A program made the position numbers and the translations under genes. DNA of 64,000 nt from Pseudomonas viridiflava (GTDB taxonomy: Bacteria; Pseudomonadota; Gammaproteobacteria; Pseudomonadales; Pseudomonadaceae): contig NZ_UUON01000024.1 of NCBI RefSeq assembly GCF_900590885.1, positions 434,001 to 498,000 of the forward strand, in the 5' to 3' direction. Positions 29,001 to 36,573 of the stretch are shown here, in pieces (position 1 is the first letter of the stretch; every line of letters begins with the position of its first letter). Under the pieces are notes generated by a model, which saw only the letters and a program-made list of their open reading frames with translations, was not told the origin of the DNA and ran no database searches.

Positions 29001-30873
29001 GCAGTTGCACATCACTGGCCTGACAGATCTGTTCCAGGCGTGCATCGCTCAGCACTGCAAGGCTCGGGGCGAGGCGGCGCAAACCATACAGGTTGGTGTT
29101 CCAGGATCCCGGCCGCTCATGAACCGAACGCCAGCCGCCGCCACCGTTATGCACCACCGGCGGTGAATAAGCCTGCAAGCGTCGCGGATGACGGATACGC
29201 CACTGCCCTTTGAGCGGGTCGAAACGTACGGCGTAGGCACGCTCGTCGATGCTGATCCACGGTTGGCCGTCATGCCAGGAGAACCCCTGGGCATCCGGTT
29301 TTTCAAGCGCGACCGGCTGTTCGTAAGGCTTGAGGCTGGGGCGCCACAACCGGGGTTGGCCATCCATGTTCTCAATCGCCTCGACGTCATCGAACGCCGC
29401 CGGATTGTCCCGAGCTACACGCCGCAGCGCGCCGACAATTTTGCCGCCGAGTGCAAACGCTGCCATGGAAGCCACCCCCTCCAGCACCGTGCGTAAGTGC
29501 GCCAACGCCCGGCTGCGGTCCTGATGGCGCCAATCCTGTACCCCTTCGTAGATTTCGCCGAGCATCTGCCCGACCGCCACGCCCAGCATCAACTGGCCGA
29601 TCACCGGTACAAAAAAACCGGCGAGGTTGAGCAGGTCCAGGCCCAGCGACTCATAGTCCCGCCAGCGCTGGTCGCGCAGCGCCTGGTCGACATCCGCCGT
29701 GGGCACCGCCAGCACCCGGCTGTCCTTTTGCAGCTTGCCGACGGTGCTATTGAAGAAAAACTGAAACAACCCGGCGTTGATCGCCAGGGGTTTGATCAGC
29801 CCCAGGGATTTGCCTGGAGAAAACCGGTTGAAAAAATCCACCCGCGAGGCTTCATCCAGATAGCGCGCGAAAAACTGCGCATAACTTTTTACTTGCAGCT
29901 TCAAGGTCAGGTATTGCTGAAACGCCGCAAAGGTCGGGTATTCGAAGATCGGCCGATACGGCTCCCCCGGCATATAAACGATGCAGCGGGTTTGCGGCTG
30001 CGTGTCGATCGCCGCCAGGGCAAACACCACCACGCCCCACAGGCAGCACTCATGCACGTCCAGGCCATGGCAGAGCAGCGGGCGGTCATCCAGCGTCAGG
30101 CTGCCCAGCGTCGATTGGCTGAGGTTGGGCCCTGCCCGGGTAAGCCCCAATAACAGCTTGAACGCCGCCTCGCCGATGTCGCCGCGCATGTACGCCAGGT
30201 ACACATCCGCCGCCATGTCATAGACTTTCAGTTGCTTGATCTGGCTGGCATCGGGGTTGTGCAGCCACTCATCAGCCAGCGGCAAAGCCTGGTTCAACCC
30301 TGCCTGCAAGTGCGCCTGGTAGCGGCGTCCCAGATCCAGCTCGCGGCAGAACCCGGCAAACGCCGGCACACTCAGTTCCGGCACCTGCGCCCCAGTGCCG
30401 CCCCGATGCACGGCGCTGTCTTTGGGGAACCGCTCCCCTTGCGCCTCTTGTTCGGAAAAATTCTGCATTGCCGCCTGCAGTAACACCCGGGTTTCGACGA
30501 CGATCTTCGGCGCATGCGGGGAGATCGGCGAGGGGGCGGGGTCGAACCACGGCCAGGGCAGGTGCAGGTAATCGCGCCTCACGTCCAGGCTTACGCCAAA
30601 GCGGTTTTGCAGCCCCTGGGTCAGGGCTTGGGCGCAGAACTCATCGAGGTTTTTTATGCGCTGCAAAACGGCCTTGACCTTGGGTTCTTGAAGCCCGGCC
30701 AGCTCATGAAGCTTCTCCAGTTGCTCGACCAGTTCGGGTTTGGCGTTGAGCAGCCAGGCAGGGACCTGTTGTTGCAGCACATCGGCTTTATCCAGGTCGC
30801 CCGTCAGTTCCAGCAAGGTGGCCGATAGTTGCTGCGGAGTAAGTTGAACGGGGGCGGAATGGGGATCGGGCAT
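26077..30873 (-). CDS. Giant effector-like protein: dermonecrotic-toxin-like region, leucine-rich repeats and NEL-type E3 ubiquitin ligase
   Basis: The product is 1598 residues with no signal peptide. Residues about 340-500 resemble the dermonecrotic-toxin-like (DUF6543) region (hydrophobic NLAGFFVPVIGQLMLGVAVG, then YEGVQDWRHQDRSRALAHL). Residues 1110-1275 contain leucine-rich repeats (LRALELDNNQLTWLPEVL, LERLSLAHNRL, LRALDLSSNPL). The last 320 residues form a NEL domain with the Cys motif LARGEPNCVDAAAYSFSEME; C1399 is the expected catalytic Cys, with the CxD pattern of IpaH/SspH ligases. These enzymes ubiquitinate host proteins after delivery. ATG 30873 (MPDPHSAPVQL) has AGGA 8 bases upstream. 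No type III or VI genes lie nearby, so its delivery route is unknown. Confidence 0.88.
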   Translation of the reverse strand: MPDPHSAPVQLTPQQLSATLLELTGDLDKADVLQQQVPAWLLNAKPELVEQLEKLHELAGLQEPKVKAVLQRIKNLDEFCAQALTQGLQNRFGVSLDVRRDYLHLPWPWFDPAPSPISPHAPKIVVETRVLLQAAMQNFSEQEAQGERFPKDSAVHRGGTGAQVPELSVPAFAGFCRELDLGRRYQAHLQAGLNQALPLADEWLHNPDASQIKQLKVYDMAADVYLAYMRGDIGEAAFKLLLGLTRAGPNLSQSTLGSLTLDDRPLLCHGLDVHECCLWGVVVFALAAIDTQPQTRCIVYMPGEPYRPIFEYPTFAAFQQYLTLKLQVKSYAQFFARYLDEASRVDFFNRFSPGKSLGLIKPLAINAGLFQFFFNSTVGKLQKDSRVLAVPTADVDQALRDQRWRDYESLGLDLLNLAGFFVPVIGQLMLGVAVGQMLGEIYEGVQDWRHQDRSRALAHLRTVLEGVASMAAFALGGKIVGALRRVARDNPAAFDDVEAIENMDGQPRLWRPSLKPYEQPVALEKPDAQGFSWHDGQPWISIDERAYAVRFDPLKGQWRIRHPRRLQAYSPPVVHNGGGGWRSVHERPGSWNTNLYGLRRLAPSLAVLSDARLEQICQASDVQLPQVQAWGRENLGLPGSVQDSIQRFGLDQKIQDLIWRLEKRQPFTRENLALQLEALPLMPGWPRGRYLEVLDAEGHVAATFPADARIDNELSVPITHDRLEEGEVLLGVTDGVYQNELDALMGDALATSGETPQEALARRLAQTLKTDCKPLHQRLYAAYDQVAGPEQARLIEQVPGLPAKIAEEVIANASSVDRIHLRDERRVPLALAQSAREALVQIQHERLTASFHLPQLADAQAHGFSLRLLRQLPGWPSGFQLQLRDGAINGPVLERVGDAITTHTRIVVRNAEQYTAFERDGRALGELFSGPQGFYRATLQALPVSMRTALDIGGSSVSDAQRLRYQLLDRALTVRSEVPAEPVAPLGACQVIDPVPPAPLTRAQRTLVRKVIGLYPFFTEPQARELIESLGDDDVSRATAVRQREQQLAKLQALLKAWVQQDADMRTLPGRLEDYRHSRQQVADRLRSAWRHQTRLKDAQRTSVYGLSLDDMRVGKLPTLPEDIDFGHVQRLSLKNMQLDTDVAYFLKAFKGLRALELDNNQLTWLPEVLSHMPALERLSLAHNRLNLTDATTRKLQAMRGLRALDLSSNPLGETPSVAHMDQLQHLNLRDTRARELPEGLLTRLHLEDANLRENLIVELPSELFSAPVAVTEKINLRLNPISLQGRQDLDEYRRRTGVGMGVQDDDIALLSELRSSQAWLEGETADVYLERRAKWELLKDDWRSGDFFGVLRQMVDTPQYKQVRQDLIRRVWQVMDAAIKDNELRELLFNLARGEPNCVDAAAYSFSEMEVTVMLDKAMKEAGVTRPSVAILLKLGRGLFRLEQVDSISDVFSRRKNIADQLAVRLVYRSGLAKTLDLPGQPESITYRDVGGVSQEDLAEAIVQVTSRELSSDLGRFLARQGFWLEYLKRQFAAEFTRVSHAFDARYNALDVAAGTYLAQALELQTDHQQAREQLVERLTRTALEDADKPLTLQCPI

Positions 30874-30934
30874 CGGCAATATCCTTGTTGCGCAAAATGA
30901 AGCGCGCACCATAACCAGCCACCGCCGCCAGCCT

Positions 30935-30948
30935 CACATAACTATGTG
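30935..30948. promoter_or_regulatory. 14-bp palindrome in the divergent NEL/asnO promoter region
   Basis: CACATA-AC-TATGTG is a perfect inverted repeat centred in the 221-base gap between the NEL effector start (30873) and asnO (31095). It could be an operator for either gene; no regulator is assigned. Confidence 0.35.
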
Positions 30949-31032
30949 GCACCGACGTGCGGGGCCCCAAGCCGCCTGCTTATAACCGATTGATCTAAAA
31001 CTCCGCCGATTCACCCGTGTCAGTTTCCGGGT

Positions 31033-31059
31033 AGCCGCCGTTTTGGCGCGGCTGTTTTT
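31033..31059 (+). promoter_or_regulatory. Terminator-like hairpin in the 5' leader of the NAGGN operon
   Basis: AGCCGCC (31033-31039) pairs with GGCGCGGCT (31045-31053), with a two-base bulge, and TGTTTTTG follows. It lies about 35 bases before the asnO start, and no rightward gene precedes it, so it would act on the operon's own leader RNA. Confidence 0.4.
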
Positions 31060-31094
31060 GCCCCCTCCCCAACGGAAAAACCGGTAAGGACTTT

Positions 31095-32867
31095 ATGTGC
31101 GGATTAGCTGGCGAGTTACGCTTTGATCTTCAACCTGCAGACCTTGCAGCCGTGGAACGAATCACCCATCACCTCGCCCCTCGTGGCCCTGATGCGTGGG
31201 GTTTTCATGCCCAAGGGCCAATTGCCCTGGGCCATCGTCGCCTGAAAATCATGGACCTGTCGGACGGCTCCGCCCAGCCGATGGTTGACGCCCAACTGGG
31301 GCTGTCCCTGGCGTTCAACGGCGCGATCTACAACTTCCCGGAATTGCGTGAAGAGCTGGAAGCCCTGGGCTACGCCTTCTATTCCGGCGGCGACACCGAA
31401 GTGCTGCTCAAGGGTTATCACGCCTGGGGCGAGGCACTGCTGCCCAAGCTCAACGGCATGTTCGCGTTCGCCATCTGGGAACGTGACGCCAAGCGCCTGT
31501 TCATCGCGCGTGACCGCCTCGGCGTCAAGCCGCTGTACCTGTCGCGCACCGGCCAGCGCCTGCGCTTTGCCTCAAGCCTGCCGGCGTTGCTCAAGGGCGG
31601 CGATATCAACCCGATCCTCGACCCGGTGGCGCTCAACCATTACCTGAATTTCCACGCCGTGGTACCCGCGCCGCGCACCTTGCTGGCCGGCATTGAAAAA
31701 CTGCCGCCGGCCACCTGGATGCGCATCGACGCCGATGGCACCACCGAGCAGAAAACCTGGTGGACCCTGCCCTACGGCCCGCATGACGATGAAAAACACC
31801 TGACGCTGGAAGACTGGACCGACCGCGTGCTCGACAGTACCCGCGAAGCCGTGGCGATTCGCCAACGTGCCGCGGTGGATGTCGGCGTGCTGCTGTCCGG
31901 CGGCGTCGATTCGAGCATGCTCGTCGGCCTGTTGCGCGAAGTGGGCGTGCAAGACCTGTCGACCTTCTCCATCGGCTTTGAAGACGCCGGGGGCGAAGCC
32001 GGCAACGAGTTCCAGTACTCGGACCTGATCGCCAAGCACTACGGCACGCAACACCATCAGTTGCGCATCGCCGAAAGCGAGATCATCGAGCAACTGCCGG
32101 CGGCGTTCCGCGCCATGAGCGAGCCGATGGTCAGCCACGACTGCATCGCCTTCTACCTGCTGTCGCGGGAAGTGGCCAAGCATTGCAAGGTGGTGCAGAG
32201 CGGCCAGGGCGCCGACGAACTGTTCGCCGGTTACCACTGGTACCCGCAGGTGGACGGCGCCAGCGACCCGTATGCGGCCTACCGCGAAGCTTTTTTCGAC
32301 CGCAGCTACGACGACTACGCCGCCACCGTCGCGCCGCAATGGCTGACCGCCAACGACGCCGCCGGTGACTTTGTGCGCGAACATTTCGCCATGCCCGGCG
32401 CCGAGGCGGCGGTGGACAAGGCCCTGCGCCTGGACAGCACGGTGATGCTGGTGGATGACCCGGTCAAACGTGTCGACAACATGACCATGGCCTGGGGCCT
32501 GGAAGCGCGCACGCCGTTTCTGGACTACCGCCTGGTGGAACTGTCGGCCCGCGTGCCGGGCAAGTTCAAGCTGCCCGATGGCGGCAAGCAAGTGCTTAAA
32601 GAGGCTGCGCGCCGGGTCATCCCCAGCGAGGTCATCGACCGCAAGAAAGGTTATTTCCCGGTGCCCGGCCTCAAGCATTTGCAAGGCGACACCTTGAACT
32701 GGGTACGCGAGCTGCTGCTGGACCCGAGCCAGGATCGCGGCCTGTTCAACCCCGCCATGCTCGACCGCTTGCTCACCGACCCGCAAGGCCAATTGACCCC
32801 GCTGCGCGGCTCCAAGCTGTGGCAACTGGCGGCGCTGAACCTGTGGCTCAGCGAACAAGGAATCTGA
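31095..32867 (+). CDS. asnO: N-acetylglutaminylglutamine amidotransferase (AsnO-type asparagine synthase)
   Basis: The 590-residue product starts MCGLAGELRFD, exposing Cys2 as the class II glutaminase nucleophile. It has the glutaminase fold (RGPDAWGFH, FNGAIYNF, GDTEVLLKGY) and then an asparagine-synthetase ATP-pyrophosphatase domain with the SGGVDSSMLVGLL P-loop near residue 270. In the family this enzyme amidates the C-terminal glutamine in making the osmoprotectant dipeptide N-acetylglutaminylglutamine amide (NAGGN). Its neighbours ngg and an M42 peptidase form the conserved NAGGN trio, which supports this role over ordinary asparagine synthesis. TAAGGA precedes the ATG. Induction by high osmolarity is expected from the family. 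Confidence 0.93.
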   Translation: MCGLAGELRFDLQPADLAAVERITHHLAPRGPDAWGFHAQGPIALGHRRLKIMDLSDGSAQPMVDAQLGLSLAFNGAIYNFPELREELEALGYAFYSGGDTEVLLKGYHAWGEALLPKLNGMFAFAIWERDAKRLFIARDRLGVKPLYLSRTGQRLRFASSLPALLKGGDINPILDPVALNHYLNFHAVVPAPRTLLAGIEKLPPATWMRIDADGTTEQKTWWTLPYGPHDDEKHLTLEDWTDRVLDSTREAVAIRQRAAVDVGVLLSGGVDSSMLVGLLREVGVQDLSTFSIGFEDAGGEAGNEFQYSDLIAKHYGTQHHQLRIAESEIIEQLPAAFRAMSEPMVSHDCIAFYLLSREVAKHCKVVQSGQGADELFAGYHWYPQVDGASDPYAAYREAFFDRSYDDYAATVAPQWLTANDAAGDFVREHFAMPGAEAAVDKALRLDSTVMLVDDPVKRVDNMTMAWGLEARTPFLDYRLVELSARVPGKFKLPDGGKQVLKEAARRVIPSEVIDRKKGYFPVPGLKHLQGDTLNWVRELLLDPSQDRGLFNPAMLDRLLTDPQGQLTPLRGSKLWQLAALNLWLSEQGI

Positions 32868-32870
32868 TTG

Positions 32871-34616
32871 ATGAAACCCCACGCAGCGGCTTACAACCAA
32901 CGCTTGCTCAAGGGCCAGGCGCCCTCCTACGAGCGCCTGCAAGCCCGACTGGCCGAAGATGGCAGCCCGCAAAATGCCGAACCGATTGCCGTGCATTGCG
33001 GCTGGGGCCGCTTGTTGATCGGGCATACCTTCCCCGACCCGTCGAGCCTGGCCCTGGAGCTGCTCAACGAGCAGGCCGGCGAACGCGATATCGCGCTGTA
33101 CGTGGCCGCGCCCCAGCAGATCCTCGGGATCGATCCGCAGCAACTGTTTCTGGACCCCTCCGACACCCTGCGCCTGTGGTTCACCGACTACCGCCCGGCC
33201 ACCCGCGTGTTTCGCGGTTTTCGGATTCGCCGGGTGCAGACCGAGGCCGACTGGCTGGCGGTCAATCAGCTGTATCAGGGCCGTGGCATGTTGCCGGTCG
33301 ACGCCGAACGCCTCACGCCGCGCCATCAAGGCGGCCCGGTGTACTGGCTGGCCGAGGATGAAGACAGCGGCGCGGTGATCGGCAGCGTGATGGGCCTCAA
33401 CCATCAGAAAGCCTTCCACGACCCGGAAAACGGCTGCAGCCTGTGGTGCCTGGCGGTCGACCCGCAATGCACGCGCCCAGGCGTGGGCGAAGTGCTGGTG
33501 CGCCACCTGGTGGAGCACTTCATGAGCCGTGGCCTGAGCTACCTCGACCTGTCGGTGCTGCACGACAACCGCCAGGCCAAGAACCTCTACGCCAAGCTCG
33601 GTTTCCGTGCGCTGACCACCTTTGCGATCAAGCGCAAGAACGGCATCAACCAGCCGCTGTTCCTCGGCCCGGGGCCGCAGGCGGGGTTCAACCCGTATGC
33701 GCGGATCATCGTCGAAGAAGCGCACCGCCGTGGCATTGATGTGCAGGTGGACGACGCCGACGCCGGGCTGTTCACCCTCAGCCATGGCGGCCGCCGTGTG
33801 CGTTGCCGCGAATCCTTGAGCGACCTGACCAGCGCCATCAGCATGACCCTGTGCCAGGACAAAAGCCTGACCCACAAGGTATTGAAAGCCGCCGGTTTGA
33901 AGCTGCCCTCGCAGCAATTGGCCGGCAGCGCCGATGACAACCTGGAGTTTCTCGACGAGCACCAGCGCATCGTGGTCAAGCCGCTGGACGGTGAACAGGG
34001 CCAGGGCGTGGCGGTGGATTTGCAGAGCATCGAAGAGGTGCAACAGGCCATCGAAGCGGCGCGCCAGTTCGACAGCCGCGTGTTGCTGGAAAGTTTTCAC
34101 GAAGGCCTGGACCTGCGCATTCTGGTGATCGGCTTTGAGGTGGTCGCCGCTGCGATTCGCCGCCCTGCCGAAGTCACCGGCGACGGCCAGCATTCCATCG
34201 GCGCCCTGATCGAAGCCCAGAGCCGGCGGCGTCAGGCGGCCACTGATGGCGAGAGCAAAATCCCGGTCGACGGCGAAACCGAGCGCACCCTGGCCGCCGC
34301 CGGCTACGACTACAGCAGCATCCTGCCGCGTGGCAAAACCCTGGCCGTACGCCGCACCGCCAACCTGCACACCGGCGGTTGCCTGGAAGACGTCACCGCG
34401 ATCCTGCACCCCACGCTGGTCGATGCCGCCGTGCGTGCAGCCCGCGCCCTGGACATCCCCATGGTCGGCCTGGACCTGATGGTGCCCGCCGCCGACCAAC
34501 CCGAGTACGTGTTTATCGAAGCCAACGAACGCGCCGGCCTGGCCAACCATGAACCGCAACCGACTGCGGAGAAATTCGTGGATTTGTTGTTTCCCCATAG
34601 TCAGCCGACTGCTTGA
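32871..34616 (+). CDS. ngg: N-acetylglutaminylglutamine synthetase (GNAT + ATP-grasp)
   Basis: The 581-residue fusion has a GNAT acetyltransferase domain at about residues 115-250 (FRIRRVQTEADW; LWCLAVDPQCTRPGVGEVLV; LYAKLGFRALTTF). An ATP-grasp ligase follows (CQDKSLTHKVLKAAGLKLPS; IVVKPLDGEQGQGVAVDL; VGLDLMVPAADQPEYVFIEAN). Together they acetylate glutamine and join it to a second glutamine, giving the dipeptide that AsnO amidates. The ATG at 32871 follows the asnO stop by 3 bases, with AAGGAATC upstream, so the two are one operon. The cytoplasmic product NAGGN accumulates under salt stress in pseudomonads and rhizobia. Confidence 0.94.
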   Translation: MKPHAAAYNQRLLKGQAPSYERLQARLAEDGSPQNAEPIAVHCGWGRLLIGHTFPDPSSLALELLNEQAGERDIALYVAAPQQILGIDPQQLFLDPSDTLRLWFTDYRPATRVFRGFRIRRVQTEADWLAVNQLYQGRGMLPVDAERLTPRHQGGPVYWLAEDEDSGAVIGSVMGLNHQKAFHDPENGCSLWCLAVDPQCTRPGVGEVLVRHLVEHFMSRGLSYLDLSVLHDNRQAKNLYAKLGFRALTTFAIKRKNGINQPLFLGPGPQAGFNPYARIIVEEAHRRGIDVQVDDADAGLFTLSHGGRRVRCRESLSDLTSAISMTLCQDKSLTHKVLKAAGLKLPSQQLAGSADDNLEFLDEHQRIVVKPLDGEQGQGVAVDLQSIEEVQQAIEAARQFDSRVLLESFHEGLDLRILVIGFEVVAAAIRRPAEVTGDGQHSIGALIEAQSRRRQAATDGESKIPVDGETERTLAAAGYDYSSILPRGKTLAVRRTANLHTGGCLEDVTAILHPTLVDAAVRAARALDIPMVGLDLMVPAADQPEYVFIEANERAGLANHEPQPTAEKFVDLLFPHSQPTA

Positions 34617-34638
34617 GAAGTGTGTTGCCTGAGGCGCC

Positions 34639-34721
34639 GCTATCGGGGGCAAGTCGAATCGTCGCACCGCCCCTCCCACATTTAACTGCGATCAACCTGT
34701 GGGAGGGGGCTTGCCCCCGAT
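34639..34721. repeat. REPIN-like REP pair with one unusual arm
   Basis: The left arm begins CGCTATCGGGGGCAAG but then has TCGAATCGTCGCACCG before CCCCTCCCACATTT. The right arm is a standard inverted REP, GTGGGAGGGGG plus CTTGCCCCCGATGA. The pair lies between ngg and the M42 peptidase gene, inside the NAGGN operon. Confidence 0.75.
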
Positions 34722-34767
34722 GAGGCCCTCAAAAGCACCACAAAGTCACAATCCAACAGGAGTCCTT

Positions 34768-35952
34768 ATGAGCCGAACCATCCCCGAACCGGATCTGAAC
34801 TACCTGCAGAAAGTCCTGCTGGAAATGCTCGCCATTCCCAGCCCTACAGGCTTCACCGACACCATCGTGCGCTACGTCGCCGAGCGCCTCGAAGAACTCG
34901 GCATCCCGTTTGAAATGACCCGGCGCGGCACCATCCGCGCCACCCTCAAGGGCCAGAAAAACAGCCCCGACCGCGCCGTGTCTGCGCACCTGGACACCAT
35001 CGGCGCCGCCGTGCGCGCGATCAAGGACAACGGCCGCCTGACCCTCGCCCCGGTGGGCTGCTGGTCGAGCCGGTTTGCCGAAGGTAGCCGCGTCAGCCTG
35101 TTTACCGACAATGGCGTGATCCGTGGCAGCGTGTTGCCGTTGATGGCCTCCGGGCACGCGTTCAACACCGCCGTGGATGAAATGCCGGTGAGCTGGGACC
35201 ACGTGGAATTGCGCCTGGACGCCTACTGCGCGACCCGCGCCGACTGTGATTCCCTCGGCATCGGCATCGGCGACTACGTGGCCTTCGACCCGCTGCCCGA
35301 GTTCACCGAAAGCGGGCACATCAGCGCGCGCCACCTGGATGACAAGGCCGGTGTCGCCGCGCTGCTCGCCGCGCTCAAGGCCATTGTCGACAGCGGCGAA
35401 CCCTTGCTGATCGACTGCCACCCGCTGTTCACCATCACCGAAGAAACCGGCAGCGGTGCGGCAGCCGCCCTGCCCTGGGATGTGAGTGAATTTGTCGGCA
35501 TCGACATCGCACCGGTCGCCCCCGGCCAACATTCCAGCGAGCATGCGGTGAGCGTGGCGATGCAGGATTCCGGCGGGCCGTATGACTATCACCTGTCGCG
35601 GCACCTGCTGCGCCTGGCGGCGGAGAACGAACTGCCGGTGCGCCGCGACCTGTTCCGGTATTACTTCAGCGACGCCCACTCGGCCGTGACCGCCGGCCAT
35701 GACATCCGCACCGCGCTGCTGGCGTTTGGTTGCGATGCGACCCACGGCTACGAGCGCACCCACATCGACAGCCTCGCCGCCCTGAGTCGCCTGCTCGGCG
35801 CCTATATCCTCAGCCCGCCGGTGTTCGCCAGCGATGCACAACCGGCCCAGGGGTCCCTGGACCGCTTCAGCCATCAGATCGAGCACGAAACGCAGATGGA
35901 GAGCGACACCCGCGTGCCGTCGGTGGACAGCCTGGTGGGCAACAAATCCTGA
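34768..35952 (+). CDS. Osmoprotectant NAGGN system M42 family peptidase
   Basis: The 394-residue product resembles M42 glutamyl/endoglucanase-type aminopeptidases: AVSAHLDTIGAAVRAI near residue 77 (first metal His/Asp), SARHLDDKAGVAALLAAL near residue 193 (bridging Asp), ITEETGSGAA near residue 230 (catalytic Glu) and VGIDIAPVAPGQHSSEHA. It probably hydrolyses NAGGN or related dipeptides when osmotic stress is relieved. ATG 34768 (MSRTIPEPDLNYLQK) follows ACAGGAGTCCTT. It is third in the asnO-ngg-peptidase cluster, separated from ngg by a REP pair that could dampen or stabilise the mRNA. Confidence 0.9.
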   Translation: MSRTIPEPDLNYLQKVLLEMLAIPSPTGFTDTIVRYVAERLEELGIPFEMTRRGTIRATLKGQKNSPDRAVSAHLDTIGAAVRAIKDNGRLTLAPVGCWSSRFAEGSRVSLFTDNGVIRGSVLPLMASGHAFNTAVDEMPVSWDHVELRLDAYCATRADCDSLGIGIGDYVAFDPLPEFTESGHISARHLDDKAGVAALLAALKAIVDSGEPLLIDCHPLFTITEETGSGAAAALPWDVSEFVGIDIAPVAPGQHSSEHAVSVAMQDSGGPYDYHLSRHLLRLAAENELPVRRDLFRYYFSDAHSAVTAGHDIRTALLAFGCDATHGYERTHIDSLAALSRLLGAYILSPPVFASDAQPAQGSLDRFSHQIEHETQMESDTRVPSVDSLVGNKS

Positions 35953-36011
35953 TACTGGCAACTGAGCGCCCGGCGCAGTAGCATCGCCGGGATTCTCTAC
36001 TTGAGGCTTGT

Positions 36012-36239
36012 ATGCTGATTCCCTACGACGCACTTGAAGTCGACACCCTGACCCGCCTCATCGAAGACTTCGTGACCCGCGACGGCACCGACAACGGCGA
36101 CGACACGCCCCTGGAAACCCGCGTGCTGCGCGTTCGCCAGGCACTGACCAAGGGCCAGGCACTGATCGTGTTCGACCCCGAAAGCGAGCAGTGCCAATTG
36201 ATGCTCAAGCACGACGTGCCCAAGCATCTGTTCGACTGA
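36012..36239 (+). CDS. UPF0270 (YheU) family protein
   Basis: This 75-residue protein (MLIPYDALEVDTLTRLIEDFVTRDGTDNGD by pattern, residues 1-30) has the short acidic UPF0270 core with ETRVLRVRQALTKGQALIVFDP and a C-terminal QLMLKHDVP. The family is small, soluble and of unknown function. It lies 59 bases after the peptidase gene on the same strand and may share its transcript. The csrA stop is only 9 bases away on the other strand. Confidence 0.9.
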   Translation: MLIPYDALEVDTLTRLIEDFVTRDGTDNGDDTPLETRVLRVRQALTKGQALIVFDPESEQCQLMLKHDVPKHLFD

Positions 36240-36248
36240 CCGTGTCGC

Positions 36249-36452
36249 TCAGGGGTTGGGAACTGCCACCGGATGGGTGGCAGGGCCCTGGCGCTGGAGG
36301 ATTTTCTGGTAGACCTCGGCACGGTGCACGTGCACCCCGGCCGGCGCGACTACGCCGAACTTCACCTGGGTGCCGTTCAGTTCGAGGATATGCACGGCGA
36401 TGTCATCGCCTATGGAGATGATTTCGCCTATAGCGCGGCTTAAGACCAGCAT
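36249..36452 (-). CDS. csrA: CsrA/RsmA-family RNA-binding translational regulator (divergent paralog)
   Basis: The 67-residue product follows the CsrA pattern from [20 protein letters not shown] through [25 protein letters not shown]. The key RNA-binding residues are kept: L4, R6, V42, H43 and R44. It differs from the canonical RsmA/RsmE of pseudomonads at many surface positions (SRAIGE for TRRVGE, KFGVVAP for RIGVNAP) and has a Pro-rich tail ([12 protein letters not shown]). It would bind GGA motifs near ribosome sites and repress or stabilise target mRNAs. AAGGACA precedes the ATG. Pseudomonads carry several paralogs; which one this is cannot be decided here. Confidence 0.9.
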   Translation of the reverse strand: MLVLSRAIGEIISIGDDIAVHILELNGTQVKFGVVAPAGVHVHRAEVYQKILQRQGPATHPVAVPNP

Positions 36453-36573
36453 GGCAGTTGTCCTTTATGCAATGACAGGACCTCCACCCTGCGCGCTGGG
36501 CTGACACCCATCAATGCATTGCGATGAAATCAGGCAATGCCTACTTCCATAGGTAAATTGCCTTACAGACAGA

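Noticed and set aside
31572..34679. A 1035-codon open frame on the minus strand opposite asnO and ngg
   Set aside because: It lies antisense to two clear enzymes, has a Val/Ala/Gln/His-rich composition typical of a high-GC shadow frame and shows no domain.
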